Origin: CAMYLY01 sp039587215
GTDB taxonomy: Bacteria; Gemmatimonadota; Gemmatimonadetes; Gemmatimonadales; GWC2-71-9
DNA length: 41,659 nt
NCBI GenBank assembly: GCA_039587215.1
Contig: JBDHIW010000010.1
Location: 1-41,659, forward strand
Reading direction: 5' to 3'
The translations under genes were made by a program, and so were the position numbers. The stretch's first letter is position 1. Every line of letters starts with the position of its first letter. Shown here piece after piece: positions 9,251 through 17,421 of this stretch. Under the pieces are notes generated by a model. It ran no database searches. It saw only the letters and a program-made list of their open reading frames with translations, and had not been told where the DNA came from.

Positions 9251-10849
9251 TCATCGCCCGAGTCGGGAGCCGAGCCAGTCGGCGATCATGTCGAGCACGG
9301 GTCGGGGAAGCGCCGGATCCTCGATGGCCAGGTACTCGTACGGCGATCCGTCACCGATGCTCTCGAGAAAGAGATGGTTGAGCCGCGGGAAGACGTGGAC
9401 CGTGACGTCGGCGTTGCCTCCGTCCCGCATCGCCGCGCCGAGTTCCGGTGCCTGCTCCGCGGTCACCTGCCGATCCAACTCCCCATGCAGAATGAGCACC
9501 GGCTGCCGCACGGCGCGCGCCGCGGGGATCGGGTCGTAGTCAGCGAAGTACGCCATCCAGGGCAGGGCCATGATCGCACTGTCGTCGAGTGCGGCCAGCG
9601 CGGAATCGCGGAGGGCCGCACGTTGGTCGTCACTGAGGCCCGGGGCGGTTTCGATCGGTCGGGTGACCTGATAGCGCAGAATCTCCATACCGGTCTGAGA
9701 CGGTCCCGCCAGGATGACGAGGGCCGCCAGCTGCGGGTCACGCGCGGCGACGATCGGACCGATCATCCCCCCCTCGCTGTGACCGATCAGCGCGATGCGG
9801 TCGGGATCGATGTCCGGTCGGCTCCGTAGCCAGGCGATCTGCGCCTCGACGTCGTCGGCGAAGTCCAGGGACGTTGCCGAGTCCGTCGTGCCGCCGGAGC
9901 CACCGACGCCGCGATCATCGACGCGGAGTACCGCGATACCCTCCTCCGCCAGCCGCGCCGCGATCTCGGCATAGGGACGGTAGCCTTCCACCAGCGGCCA
10001 GATGCTCTCGTCGCGGTCCTGTCCGCCCGATCCCGTGATCGTGACGACGGCGGGGAAGGGCCCGGAGCCCCTCTTCGGCAGGGTGAGTGTTCCCGCGAGG
10101 CTGAAGGCCTCGCCCGTTGCCGGGGTGACGGGGACCTCAACTTCGTCGGCGGTGAACGGTGCGTCCGGCGGCGCGGAGTAGTCCGAGATGGGACGCTCGA
10201 GGCCGGGCAGCGGCGCGAGCGGCGCTCCGGGGTCCGCGCGTTCGACGCGCAGGCGCTGAACCTGGATCTCGATGGTCTGCCCGCGACCGTCCGCGCGCAG
10301 CGACAGAGATGCCGGGACGCCGCCGAGCGTGAAACCCACCGTGCCGTCGCCGTGGGCGATCTCGACCGGAATGATGGTGCTCTGGCTTGGCGACCAGACG
10401 TGGAGGGTGGTATCCTGGCCGCGGGCGCGATACGCGAGGTCCATGAACAGTGCGGTGCTCTGACTCGGCACGACGACATCGGGCCGGCCGGCCGTTGCAC
10501 CCGTCAGTTCCTGCCCACCGCGGAGCTGGCGCCAACGCACGGAGTCCCCTTCCTGCGCCGCCCAGTATTCGGCCACCAGACTGTCCGTGCTCAGGGCGTA
10601 CAGCCGACTCGTGAACGCCGCGAACCCGCCGTCCGCCCCGTACGTGGTCGTGCGAACGAGCCGCGCCTGTATCGCAGGAATCTCAGCAGTGGTCTCGAAC
10701 TGCGTCGGGGTCCACCGGAACGACTCGCGACCGACTTCGGTGCCTGCCTGGTACATCCGCAGGATCGCGGCGTCCTGATCTATCTGTGCCTCGGCGGCCG
10801 GTGCGCCCAGCATGGCGATTGCGACGCCGAGTGTCATCATGGTCCTCAT
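9251..10849 (-). CDS. Exported alpha/beta hydrolase (dienelactone hydrolase/S9-like)
   Basis: A 532-residue exported hydrolase. Residues 1-21 form a signal peptide (ending AAEAQ). About 22-230 is a beta-rich N-terminal domain without an obvious named family, and 235-532 is an alpha/beta hydrolase domain. The triad is visible: Ser358 in GHSEGG, Asp459 in HGELDRQ, His492 in RLNHLF. The RVDDRGVGGSGG segment is the usual oxyanion-side loop of this family. Its ATG overlaps the stop of the small ribbon-helix-helix gene (ATGA), making it the third gene of the SPFH operon. It could be an esterase or a peptidase; the substrate is unknown. Confidence 0.88.
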   Translation of the reverse strand: MRTMMTLGVAIAMLGAPAAEAQIDQDAAILRMYQAGTEVGRESFRWTPTQFETTAEIPAIQARLVRTTTYGADGGFAAFTSRLYALSTDSLVAEYWAAQEGDSVRWRQLRGGQELTGATAGRPDVVVPSQSTALFMDLAYRARGQDTTLHVWSPSQSTIIPVEIAHGDGTVGFTLGGVPASLSLRADGRGQTIEIQVQRLRVERADPGAPLAPLPGLERPISDYSAPPDAPFTADEVEVPVTPATGEAFSLAGTLTLPKRGSGPFPAVVTITGSGGQDRDESIWPLVEGYRPYAEIAARLAEEGIAVLRVDDRGVGGSGGTTDSATSLDFADDVEAQIAWLRSRPDIDPDRIALIGHSEGGMIGPIVAARDPQLAALVILAGPSQTGMEILRYQVTRPIETAPGLSDDQRAALRDSALAALDDSAIMALPWMAYFADYDPIPAARAVRQPVLILHGELDRQVTAEQAPELGAAMRDGGNADVTVHVFPRLNHLFLESIGDGSPYEYLAIEDPALPRPVLDMIADWLGSRLGR

Positions 10850-11037
10850 CCCCCCGTCTCCTTCCCGCGGGGCTCGGCGCTACCGTCTTCACGGAGCCGG
10901 CCCGCTTGCCTCAATGCCGAACGTAGAACGAACTCGATTTGACCGTTGACGCTGCGAAGTTCGTCCGCTGCCCACCGTTCCAGGGCGGCGTACACCTTGG
11001 GGTCGATGCGCAGCGGGAAGGCTTTACGACGTGTCAC
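10846..11037 (-). CDS. Small ribbon-helix-helix (Arc/CopG-like) protein
   Basis: A 63-residue protein resembling Arc-type ribbon-helix-helix DNA-binding proteins: a short beta strand (FPLRID), helix A (VYAALERWAADEL) and helix B (NGQIEFVLRSALRQ), with the conserved turn residues SVN between the helices. It begins 12 nt after the SPFH stop and ends with a 4-nt ATGA overlap into the hydrolase gene, so it belongs to the same transcript. There is no toxin gene next to it, so a toxin-antitoxin reading is not supported. Autoregulation through the AT-rich palindrome upstream of the SPFH gene is a reasonable inference. Confidence 0.8.
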   Translation of the reverse strand: MTRRKAFPLRIDPKVYAALERWAADELRSVNGQIEFVLRSALRQAGRLREDGSAEPRGKETGG

Positions 11038-11049
11038 GAGTCCAAACCG

Positions 11050-11916
11050 CTAGTAGAGCGAGCCTGCGTTCACGATCGGCTGTGGATTGCGGTCCGCACA
11101 GAGCACGACCAGCAGGTTGCTGACCATGTTGGCCTTCCGCTCTTCGTCGAGGTCGACCAGCTTCTGCTGCGAGAGCATCGTGAGGGCCATCTCGACCATG
11201 CCCACCGCACCCTCGACGATCTTCTGTCGCGCCGCGATGATGGCGCTCGCCTGCTGGCGCTGGAGCATCGCGCTTGCGATCTCGGGTGCGTACGCGAGGT
11301 GGCTGATGCGTGCTTCGATGACCTGAACCCCCGCCTTGGACAGCCGGTCCTGCACGTCGACCTTCAGCTGCTCGGCGATCTCGGTCATGTTGTGGCTGAG
11401 GGACATCTGTCCCTCTTCGAAGGCGTCGTACGGGTAGTTCGTGACGGTCGTTCGCAGTGCCGCCTCGCTCTGTACGTGCACGTACTCCACATAGTCGTCG
11501 ACTTCGAACATCGCTTCGGCGGTGTCGACCACGCGCCAGACCACGACCGAGGCGACCTCGATCGGATTGCTGTTCAGGTCGTTCACCTTGAGTTTGGCTG
11601 TCTCGAAGTTCCGAATTCGCACAGAGACCTTCGCCTTCGTGAACAGCGGGTTCGCCCACCGCAGGCCGGTCGTCCGTTCGGAGCCGACGTACGCTCCGAA
11701 GAGCTGGAGCACCCTCGCTTCGTTCGGGTTCACCATGAAGAAGCCGGCCCACAACACGAGCACGATCACCCCGGTCACCCCGGCGGCGACGATCAAGCCC
11801 ACCGCCTCGACCTGGATCGCCGAGTAGAACCAGAACCCCACCGCAACCGACACGAGGAGCAGGACGGCAAAGGCGACGTAGCCGGATGCGGTGCGTCGCG
11901 CGCTTTCGCGTGTCAT
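11050..11916 (-). CDS. SPFH/band 7 domain membrane protein
   Basis: A 288-residue membrane-anchored stomatin/prohibitin-superfamily protein. Two hydrophobic segments lie at about 13-32 and 39-60 (VGLIVAAGVTGVIVLVLWAG), then the SPFH domain from about 62 to 240: NPNEARVLQLFGAYVG, the VRIRNFET strand, and a long helix containing RLSKAGVQVIEARISHLAYA and ASAIIAARQKIVEGA. Such proteins scaffold membrane microdomains or bind membrane proteases (family knowledge). It is the first gene of a three-gene operon with a small ribbon-helix-helix protein and an exported hydrolase. A purine-rich ribosome-binding site (GGGGGG) precedes the ATG. Confidence 0.92.
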   Translation of the reverse strand: MTRESARRTASGYVAFAVLLLVSVAVGFWFYSAIQVEAVGLIVAAGVTGVIVLVLWAGFFMVNPNEARVLQLFGAYVGSERTTGLRWANPLFTKAKVSVRIRNFETAKLKVNDLNSNPIEVASVVVWRVVDTAEAMFEVDDYVEYVHVQSEAALRTTVTNYPYDAFEEGQMSLSHNMTEIAEQLKVDVQDRLSKAGVQVIEARISHLAYAPEIASAMLQRQQASAIIAARQKIVEGAVGMVEMALTMLSQQKLVDLDEERKANMVSNLLVVLCADRNPQPIVNAGSLY

Positions 11917-11944
11917 GTCTTCCCCCCTTTTCTCTGCTATCTAA

Positions 11945-11965
11945 ATGATATCACTTATATATCAT
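11945..11965. promoter_or_regulatory. AT-rich inverted repeat upstream of the SPFH operon
   Basis: Inverted repeat ATGATAT (11945-11951) and ATATCAT (11959-11965) with a 7-nt spacer. On the minus strand it also reads as two direct TGATAT copies. It lies 28 nt upstream of the SPFH start codon and is markedly AT-rich compared with the surroundings, so it is probably promoter and/or operator. The ribbon-helix-helix protein of the same operon is the natural candidate binder (inference). Confidence 0.5.
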
Positions 11966-12019
11966 GTGTGCAAGAGCCCCGCCCCGAAGAAGTGGCGCTC
12001 AGGTTGGATTGGGAGGAGT

Positions 12020-12040
12020 GGGCCGGTACGGTGCCGGCCC
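12020..12040 (-). terminator. Possible terminator hairpin after the cyclophilin gene
   Basis: Inverted repeat GGGCCGG (12020-12026) and CCGGCCC (12034-12040), 7-nt loop, 13 nt beyond the cyclophilin stop on the minus strand. No T-run is evident, so the call is tentative. Confidence 0.4.
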
Positions 12041-12053
12041 GACGGAGTCTGCT

Positions 12054-12671
12054 CTACGGCGTCGCCGACGAATCCTGGATGTACGCCCGGGTGATCGTGA
12101 CGGGAGCGACGGGGAACGTGCGCAGGATACGGGTGCGCCGCTCGGTGGGGATGCGGGCGATGCTGTCGATCACGTCGATCCCCTCCACCACCGTCCCGAA
12201 CGCCACGTAGCCCCAGCCTTCGACGGTGCTGTCGCGGAAGTCGAGCTTGGGGTTGTCCACGAGGTTGAAGAAGAAGTCGACGAGCCCGCCATGCGGATCG
12301 GTCGTGCGGGCCATCGCGATCGTGCCGCGCGCGTTCAGCATCCCCGTCGGGTTTTCGTTCGCCACCGGATAGGCGGACGTCTTTCGTTGGCGCAGATCCG
12401 GCTGATAGCCGCCCGCCTGGATTACGAATCCCGGCTCGACGCGATGGAAGATCACGCCGTCGTAGAAGCTGGAGCGCACATGTTTCAGAAAATGCCGGAC
12501 CGTCTCCGGGGCGCTCTCTGGGGCGAGCTCGGCGACGATGGGTCCGATCGTCGTCTCGAAGACCACGACCGGCGGGCCTGCGGGTGCGGCTGTAGCGTCG
12601 GGGGCCGTGTCTTCGGCCGTGCAGGCCGCAACGGCGACGAGCGCGAGTGCCGCGATCCGAACAGTACGCAT
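12054..12671 (-). CDS. Peptidyl-prolyl cis-trans isomerase (cyclophilin type), predicted lipoprotein
   Basis: A 205-residue exported cyclophilin that accelerates proline isomerisation during folding outside the cytoplasm. The start at 12671 gives a lipoprotein signal with lipobox VAAC; a longer in-frame start lacks a ribosome-binding site, whereas AGGGTGAG lies directly before this ATG. Cyclophilin motifs are clear: FHRVEPGFVIQAGG with the catalytic Arg, GTIAMARTTDPHGG, VDFFFNLVDNPKLD and GYVAFGTVVEGIDVID. It is monocistronic as far as can be seen, with the SDR gene ending 29 nt upstream on the same strand. A small GC-rich hairpin at about 12020-12040 follows its stop. Confidence 0.95.
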   Translation of the reverse strand: MRTVRIAALALVAVAACTAEDTAPDATAAPAGPPVVVFETTIGPIVAELAPESAPETVRHFLKHVRSSFYDGVIFHRVEPGFVIQAGGYQPDLRQRKTSAYPVANENPTGMLNARGTIAMARTTDPHGGLVDFFFNLVDNPKLDFRDSTVEGWGYVAFGTVVEGIDVIDSIARIPTERRTRILRTFPVAPVTITRAYIQDSSATP

Positions 12672-12700
12672 CTCACCCTCTCCCTTGCACGACAGTGCGG

Positions 12701-13447
12701 TCACAGTCTGCGCAGGCGCCGTTCCACGATGCTCGGCGCAGCGCGGTGAATCCATCGAACCAACTTGGTGGCCCCCGGGCGGATCTCGGTCCGACCCCGC
12801 TCGATCCCGCGAACCGTCTCGCGCGCCACGCGGTCCGGCGAGAGCTTGCGACGGCCACGGCCCTCCGTCATCGGGGTGTCCACGATCGGCGGGAGTACCT
12901 CGACGACGGCGATATGCGGTGCTTGCGCGGCCATCTGATACCGGAGCGCCTGGGTGAACGAGCGAACAGCCGCCTTCGTAGCGCTGTACACTGGCGCGCT
13001 CATCTTCGGGCTGTACGCCAAGATCGATGACACGTTGACGACGGCCGCTTCCGCGGCGCGACGCAGCTGAGGCATCGCCAGCGTCGTGAGCTTCACGAGG
13101 CCTGTGAGGTTCGTGCCGATCTCCCGATCCACATGCGCGCAGATCTCGTCGGGATCGTCCGTCGCGTACCGGTCGTTGAACTGGATCCCAGCGTTGTTGA
13201 TCAAGACGGTGATCCCGCCGAGATCGCGCTCTGCCTGTGAGACGAGTCCGCGGATCGCGGACTCGTCTACGAGATCGACGGTCGCGATGCTGACTGCGGG
13301 GTAGGCCGCTGCGACGGCGTCGAGGGGCTCACGCCGACGGGCCGCCACGAGGATCCGGTTGTCCCGGCGCGCGAGGGCGTGGGTGATCGCGAGCCCGATC
13401 CCCGTGCCCCCACCCGTCACGAGAATTCGCTGACCGGTGAGCCGCAC
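12701..13447 (-). CDS. Short-chain dehydrogenase/reductase
   Basis: A 248-residue NAD(P)-dependent oxidoreductase. A GTG start at 13447 places the dinucleotide-binding motif TGGGTGIG at residues 11-18, as is usual, and lies 4 nt after the stop of the upstream gene; longer versions reach into that gene and are rejected. The catalytic residues are the Ser of NVSSILAYS and the Tyr/Lys of YSATKAA. The sequence around LINNAGIQF and PPIVDTPM is typical of DltE-like SDRs. It probably forms an operon with the upstream Asp-box protein, although a functional link is not obvious. Substrate unknown. Confidence 0.92.
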   Translation of the reverse strand: MRLTGQRILVTGGGTGIGLAITHALARRDNRILVAARRREPLDAVAAAYPAVSIATVDLVDESAIRGLVSQAERDLGGITVLINNAGIQFNDRYATDDPDEICAHVDREIGTNLTGLVKLTTLAMPQLRRAAEAAVVNVSSILAYSPKMSAPVYSATKAAVRSFTQALRYQMAAQAPHIAVVEVLPPIVDTPMTEGRGRRKLSPDRVARETVRGIERGRTEIRPGATKLVRWIHRAAPSIVERRLRRL

Positions 13448-13451
13448 GCGA

Positions 13452-14510
13452 TCAGCGGTACATCGACACGTGTGCCAGACGACCGGCGGGCCCGACCGCC
13501 CAGCCTTCACTGGGCGATCCGAACCCGATGGCCCAGAAGCTCTGCGTATCGAGGACGCGCCACGACATGCCGCCGTCGATCGTGTACGCCACTCCGCCCG
13601 GTCCGGACACGGCAACGGCGACGTCGGGCGCCCCGGGAACGATCGCCGAGCCGTAAATGGGGCCCGGGAAGGGCGGGGACGTCATCAGTTCCCACGTGGC
13701 TCCGCCGTCCCACGTCCGGGCGACGTGGTTGCCGATCGCCTCGGTCGCGCCGATGGTGCCCCCGAACGCCCAGCCGAGCAGCGTGTCGGCGAAGGCGACC
13801 GACGCAATGCCGGCACTCGGTCCCGCGATCACGGGCGTGTCGGATACCTGCCACGTGCCGCCGCGGTCGGCGGTCCGGAGGACGCGTGCGACCGAGCCGC
13901 TCCCCGTGCCGATCCATCCGTGCCGCGTCCCGACCGTCGTGACGCAGGTGCCGCTGGCGGCGAAGCTGCCTTCACCGGCCAGTGCGCGCGGCACGTTGGC
14001 GTCCGATACACGCCGCCATGTCCGTCCGTCCGTGGTGCGCATGATGATGAACCGGCCCTCGACCGCGTCGCTGAACGCGACGCCGTGCCGCGCGTCCCAG
14101 AACGCGAAGCAGTCGAAGAACGCGTCGGCGATGTCGCTTTGGAACTGGAGCGACCAGTTCTGTCCGCCATCGACGGTGTGGTAGATCCGTGACCGGTCTC
14201 CGGGGCCGGCACTCATGAGCCATGCGATGTCCGCACTCAGGGCATGCACGTCGCGGAACTCTAGTGAGTCGGCGTTCGGCACGGTGTTCACGGCCCAGGT
14301 CCTTCCGCCGTCGGTGGTGCGCGCGAACGTGCCGCTGTGGCCACTCAGCCAAACGGTCTGGTCGTCGACGATGCTCACGGCCTGCAGCAGGTCGGGGGTG
14401 CCGATCGAACGCTGTTCCATGCGCGGCGCGAGGCGCTGCGCCGCCGCCGCGCTTGCGGTGAAGCCGAGTGCGGCGGTCGTCATCACCGCGAGTCGTCCCA
14501 GTCGTCTCAT
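13452..14510 (-). CDS. Exported Asp-box (YCF48/sialidase-like) repeat protein
   Basis: A 352-residue exported beta-propeller protein. The start at 14510 opens a signal peptide (ending SAAAAQ); an in-frame upstream extension has no coding character. At least six Asp-box repeats are visible, for example RTTDGGRTW, HTVDGGQNW, RTADRGGTW, RTWDGGATW and YTIDGGMSW, spaced about 40-50 residues apart. Such propellers include YCF48-like assembly factors and many uncharacterised exported proteins; the sialidase catalytic residues are not evident, so no enzyme activity is claimed. It is followed after 4 nt by the SDR gene on the same strand. Confidence 0.85.
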   Translation of the reverse strand: MRRLGRLAVMTTAALGFTASAAAAQRLAPRMEQRSIGTPDLLQAVSIVDDQTVWLSGHSGTFARTTDGGRTWAVNTVPNADSLEFRDVHALSADIAWLMSAGPGDRSRIYHTVDGGQNWSLQFQSDIADAFFDCFAFWDARHGVAFSDAVEGRFIIMRTTDGRTWRRVSDANVPRALAGEGSFAASGTCVTTVGTRHGWIGTGSGSVARVLRTADRGGTWQVSDTPVIAGPSAGIASVAFADTLLGWAFGGTIGATEAIGNHVARTWDGGATWELMTSPPFPGPIYGSAIVPGAPDVAVAVSGPGGVAYTIDGGMSWRVLDTQSFWAIGFGSPSEGWAVGPAGRLAHVSMYR

Positions 14511-14587
14511 GTGTGTCCCTCGGGTGCGTTGTCGCGTGGAGCCGAATGGCACGGTGCCAGGCGCCCCTGTCGTGACCTGTCTCAAAA

Positions 14588-17344
14588 CTACGGGCCGGGA
14601 TCGGTTCCGTCGACGCGGAGCGTCAGTCCAGGGCGACCTCGATGGTGACGATCCGGTGCGGGGGCAGCTCCAGGTCGATCCGATGACCGGGGGCAAGAGG
14701 AACGGTCGCGGTGCGCTCCTCGAGCAGATCGACGCGCCACGCGGCGCGGACGGGGCGGGCGAAGGTCAGTGCCTGCGGGAGCGCGCGGGCCGTCCAGTTG
14801 TGAAGGCGACATCTTGATCGCGGTCACGGCCGCGCCGGGGGCGCCGGGCGGCGCCTCCAGAGCACAGAGACCCGTGCCGGCACTCGGCGTGGCGGCGTGT
14901 GCGGTCTGCAGGGTCAGCGGATCGCGCCGGTACTGCGCAGCGATCCGAACGACATCCGCGTCCTCGAGCGAGCCCACGAACGGCGCGACCGCATACTCGA
15001 CGCGATGCAGCCCGAGACACTGGCCGTCGGGGGTGGCGAGGATCGGCCCGACCGCGCGATCGCGCGTCGCGAGATCGTCGCGCGCAAGCCACCCGACCGC
15101 ACGCAGCACGGTGAGTCCCAGCCGCACGGAGTCGTCGGTCATACGCGACGCGGCGACCTCGTGGAGCCCGCGGCCCATCACCAGGAGACCACGCCGTCCG
15201 TCCTCGACGGCCGAGAAGCCCCGCTGTGGGTATCCGTCCGTCGGCGGCTGGCACCAGTCGGGTCGCTCGGCCGGGTCCACGGGCCGACGGTCCAGGTTGA
15301 AGGCGCCATCGCTGACGACCGTGTCGGCCTGCACACCGGTGGGGAACAGTGCGCGGAGGCGGTGATCGCACGCGCGATTGTCGAACGCGAGGGCGACCCG
15401 CACGATGGGAGACCCGCGGTCGAGACTGACCCGGATGTGCACAGGGCAGTCGACCGTCTCTTCCTCGCGCCGCCGCCGATCGGGGCTGAGACGTTGCGGG
15501 AGGCGCCAGTCGAATCGGACCTCCAATGTCGCACGCAACCCGGTATCCTCGACGAGCGCGACGTCGCCGTGCATGCCGACCGTCGACAGCGATCGCGATT
15601 CTGCGCCGGGCGCGTAGTCGTAGAGGTCGCCGGCGTCCTCGACGTCTTCCAGCCGGTTGAGCCCGTCGTACCGGGCTCTGTTTCGCTTGTCCTCGACCGT
15701 GAACCGTCCGTCGGCGCCGAGGGTCACCCGGACGATATCGTTCTCGAGTACGCCGTCGCCCACCGCCAGTCGGTCCGGCAGGTGCACCGCGGGCGTGCCC
15801 GCCGTCCCCCGCGGTCGCACTTCGACCGACGCGACTCCTAGTGCCGGCAGCGACGCGATGTATTGAATGGTCGCAAGCAGGTCGTGCTCGCGCGTGCGAT
15901 CGCCGAACCACTGCGGGAACGCGCTGCGGTAGCGCTCGATTGCGCGACGCTGTCCGTCGGCGGCGAGCCCGCGCCACTCCGGCCCCCAGAATCGCGCCAT
16001 GCGATCGGCACGCACGACGGCAAAGGGCACGGGCGCACCGTGCTCGTCTACGAGTTCGACCCCCGCGACGTCCCAGTCTGCCGGGAGGACGAACGTACGC
16101 TCCACGACCCTCTCCACGGACGTGGGGAGCGGATTGAACGCGATTGCATGCACGCCGGGCGGGGCGTCCGGGTCGGCGTGCGCTGCGAGGAGCTCGGCCG
16201 CGAGCGTCGTGACGCCGTCCTCGACGTTCGCCAGCCGGACCGCCATATCGCGATGGACGGGGTCGATGCTGCATCCGCAGATCGAGTCGTGCGGGTGATT
16301 GGCGAGGAGGGCGCGCCACCACCGGTCGAGGGCTGCCCGCGGGTAGGGGCGAGAAGAGGTGACGGCGGTCATCAGGGCCAGGGGCTCGAGCACCGCGGTC
16401 AGCAGATGCTCACACCGCTCGTTGGCCTGCTTGAGCGGGATGCGCGACGACAGAACGCCTGCAAGCAGTTGCTCTTCGGCCCCCCCGCGCAGTTCACCCC
16501 GGTGGGTCTCGAGCGAATCCTGCATCGCTGCGAGGGCCGAGAGAAACCGTTGGAGCGAATCCACGGCGAGCTGTACGTCGGGCATGGATTCCCGCAGCGC
16601 CGCCACGATCGTCTGGAGGTCTTGCTGCGGCCGCAGGTGATCGCAGCCGTTGTTGAGGAGGCGGAGGGGGGTGCGGGCGTGCGGTTCCATGCGCGCCAGG
16701 AGCGCGCGCACCTGCTGAACGGCCAGTGCCACATCGGGCGGTCCGCCCGCCTGCATCTCTGCGTCGCGGCGGAAGCCGAGTGCGCCCGCATTGCAGTACC
16801 CGGACACCTGCTTCACCGCGAGCACGGTACTGCCGTCGGGGGCTTCCCACCGGAACTCCGACCCGACGGCGGCGAGCTCGTCGCCGCTCCCTCGCGTGAA
16901 GACGAAGGTGTCGATCCCCGCCTGCTGAAGCAGCTGCGGGAGCTGCCCGACGTGGCCAAAGGCATCGGGCACGTACCCGACGTCCTGTCGTCCGCCGAGC
17001 GCGGCACAGCGCTCGGCGCCGATCAGCAGGTTGCGGACGGTCGACTCGCCGGACACGAGGAACTCGTCCTGCAGGACGTACCACGGCCCGATCGCCAGGC
17101 GGCCGGCGGCCACGTGCTCCCGCACGCGGGCTTCCGCATCGGGGCGGCGGACGAGGTAGTCGTCGAGCACGATGGCCTGTCCGTCGAGCAGGAAGTGCGG
17201 CAGGTCCGAGGGGTCGTCCAGGCGGTCGAGGACTTCATCGATCACCGCCTCGAGCCGGACCCCGAAGCGCTCCGCCGTCCAGTACCACTCGCGGTCCCAG
17301 TGGGTGTGCGGTACCAGATACACGTGTGTGGGGGGCGTGGTCAC
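14588..17344 (-). CDS. GH38 alpha-mannosidase with frameshifted C-terminus
   Basis: Glycoside hydrolase family 38 enzyme removing alpha-mannose residues. The N-terminal zinc motif HTHWDREW lies at residues 13-20, the candidate nucleophile Asp127 in YVPDAFGHVGQ, and the conserved HPHDSICGCS segment follows near residue 340. The first ~840 residues are intact. After VTAIK at about 14813 the open frame turns into a low-complexity Arg/Pro tail ending at 14588. In the neighbouring frame a typical family C-terminus (LHNWTARALPQALTF ... IDLELPPHRIVTIEV) runs to a TGA at 14623-14625. So an indel lies near 14809-14818, either real or an assembly error. No signal peptide is seen, so it is probably cytoplasmic. 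Confidence 0.88.
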   Translation of the reverse strand: MTTPPTHVYLVPHTHWDREWYWTAERFGVRLEAVIDEVLDRLDDPSDLPHFLLDGQAIVLDDYLVRRPDAEARVREHVAAGRLAIGPWYVLQDEFLVSGESTVRNLLIGAERCAALGGRQDVGYVPDAFGHVGQLPQLLQQAGIDTFVFTRGSGDELAAVGSEFRWEAPDGSTVLAVKQVSGYCNAGALGFRRDAEMQAGGPPDVALAVQQVRALLARMEPHARTPLRLLNNGCDHLRPQQDLQTIVAALRESMPDVQLAVDSLQRFLSALAAMQDSLETHRGELRGGAEEQLLAGVLSSRIPLKQANERCEHLLTAVLEPLALMTAVTSSRPYPRAALDRWWRALLANHPHDSICGCSIDPVHRDMAVRLANVEDGVTTLAAELLAAHADPDAPPGVHAIAFNPLPTSVERVVERTFVLPADWDVAGVELVDEHGAPVPFAVVRADRMARFWGPEWRGLAADGQRRAIERYRSAFPQWFGDRTREHDLLATIQYIASLPALGVASVEVRPRGTAGTPAVHLPDRLAVGDGVLENDIVRVTLGADGRFTVEDKRNRARYDGLNRLEDVEDAGDLYDYAPGAESRSLSTVGMHGDVALVEDTGLRATLEVRFDWRLPQRLSPDRRRREEETVDCPVHIRVSLDRGSPIVRVALAFDNRACDHRLRALFPTGVQADTVVSDGAFNLDRRPVDPAERPDWCQPPTDGYPQRGFSAVEDGRRGLLVMGRGLHEVAASRMTDDSVRLGLTVLRAVGWLARDDLATRDRAVGPILATPDGQCLGLHRVEYAVAPFVGSLEDADVVRIAAQYRRDPLTLQTAHAATPSAGTGLCALEAPPGAPGAAVTAIKMSPSQLDGPRAPAGTDLRPPRPRRVARRSARGAHRDRSSCPRSSDRPGAAPAPDRHHRGRPGLTLRVDGTDPGP

Positions 17345-17421
17345 GATCGACTATTCGTCCGCTTCCCGGGATCTCTCCCGTGTCGTTAAACTTGGGGCGT
17401 CCCGTAACTGTGAGACATAAG

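Noticed and set aside
10846..11037. Ribbon-helix-helix gene as an antitoxin
   Set aside because: No small toxin-like gene lies next to it; both neighbours are a membrane scaffold and an exported hydrolase.
10939..12210. A 423-codon plus-strand frame covering the SPFH gene region
   Set aside because: Antisense to a gene with clear SPFH motifs; histidine/arginine-rich shadow.
15863..17389. A 508-codon plus-strand frame opposite the GH38 gene
   Set aside because: No domain, shadow composition, and the start region of GH38 is unambiguous on the other strand.
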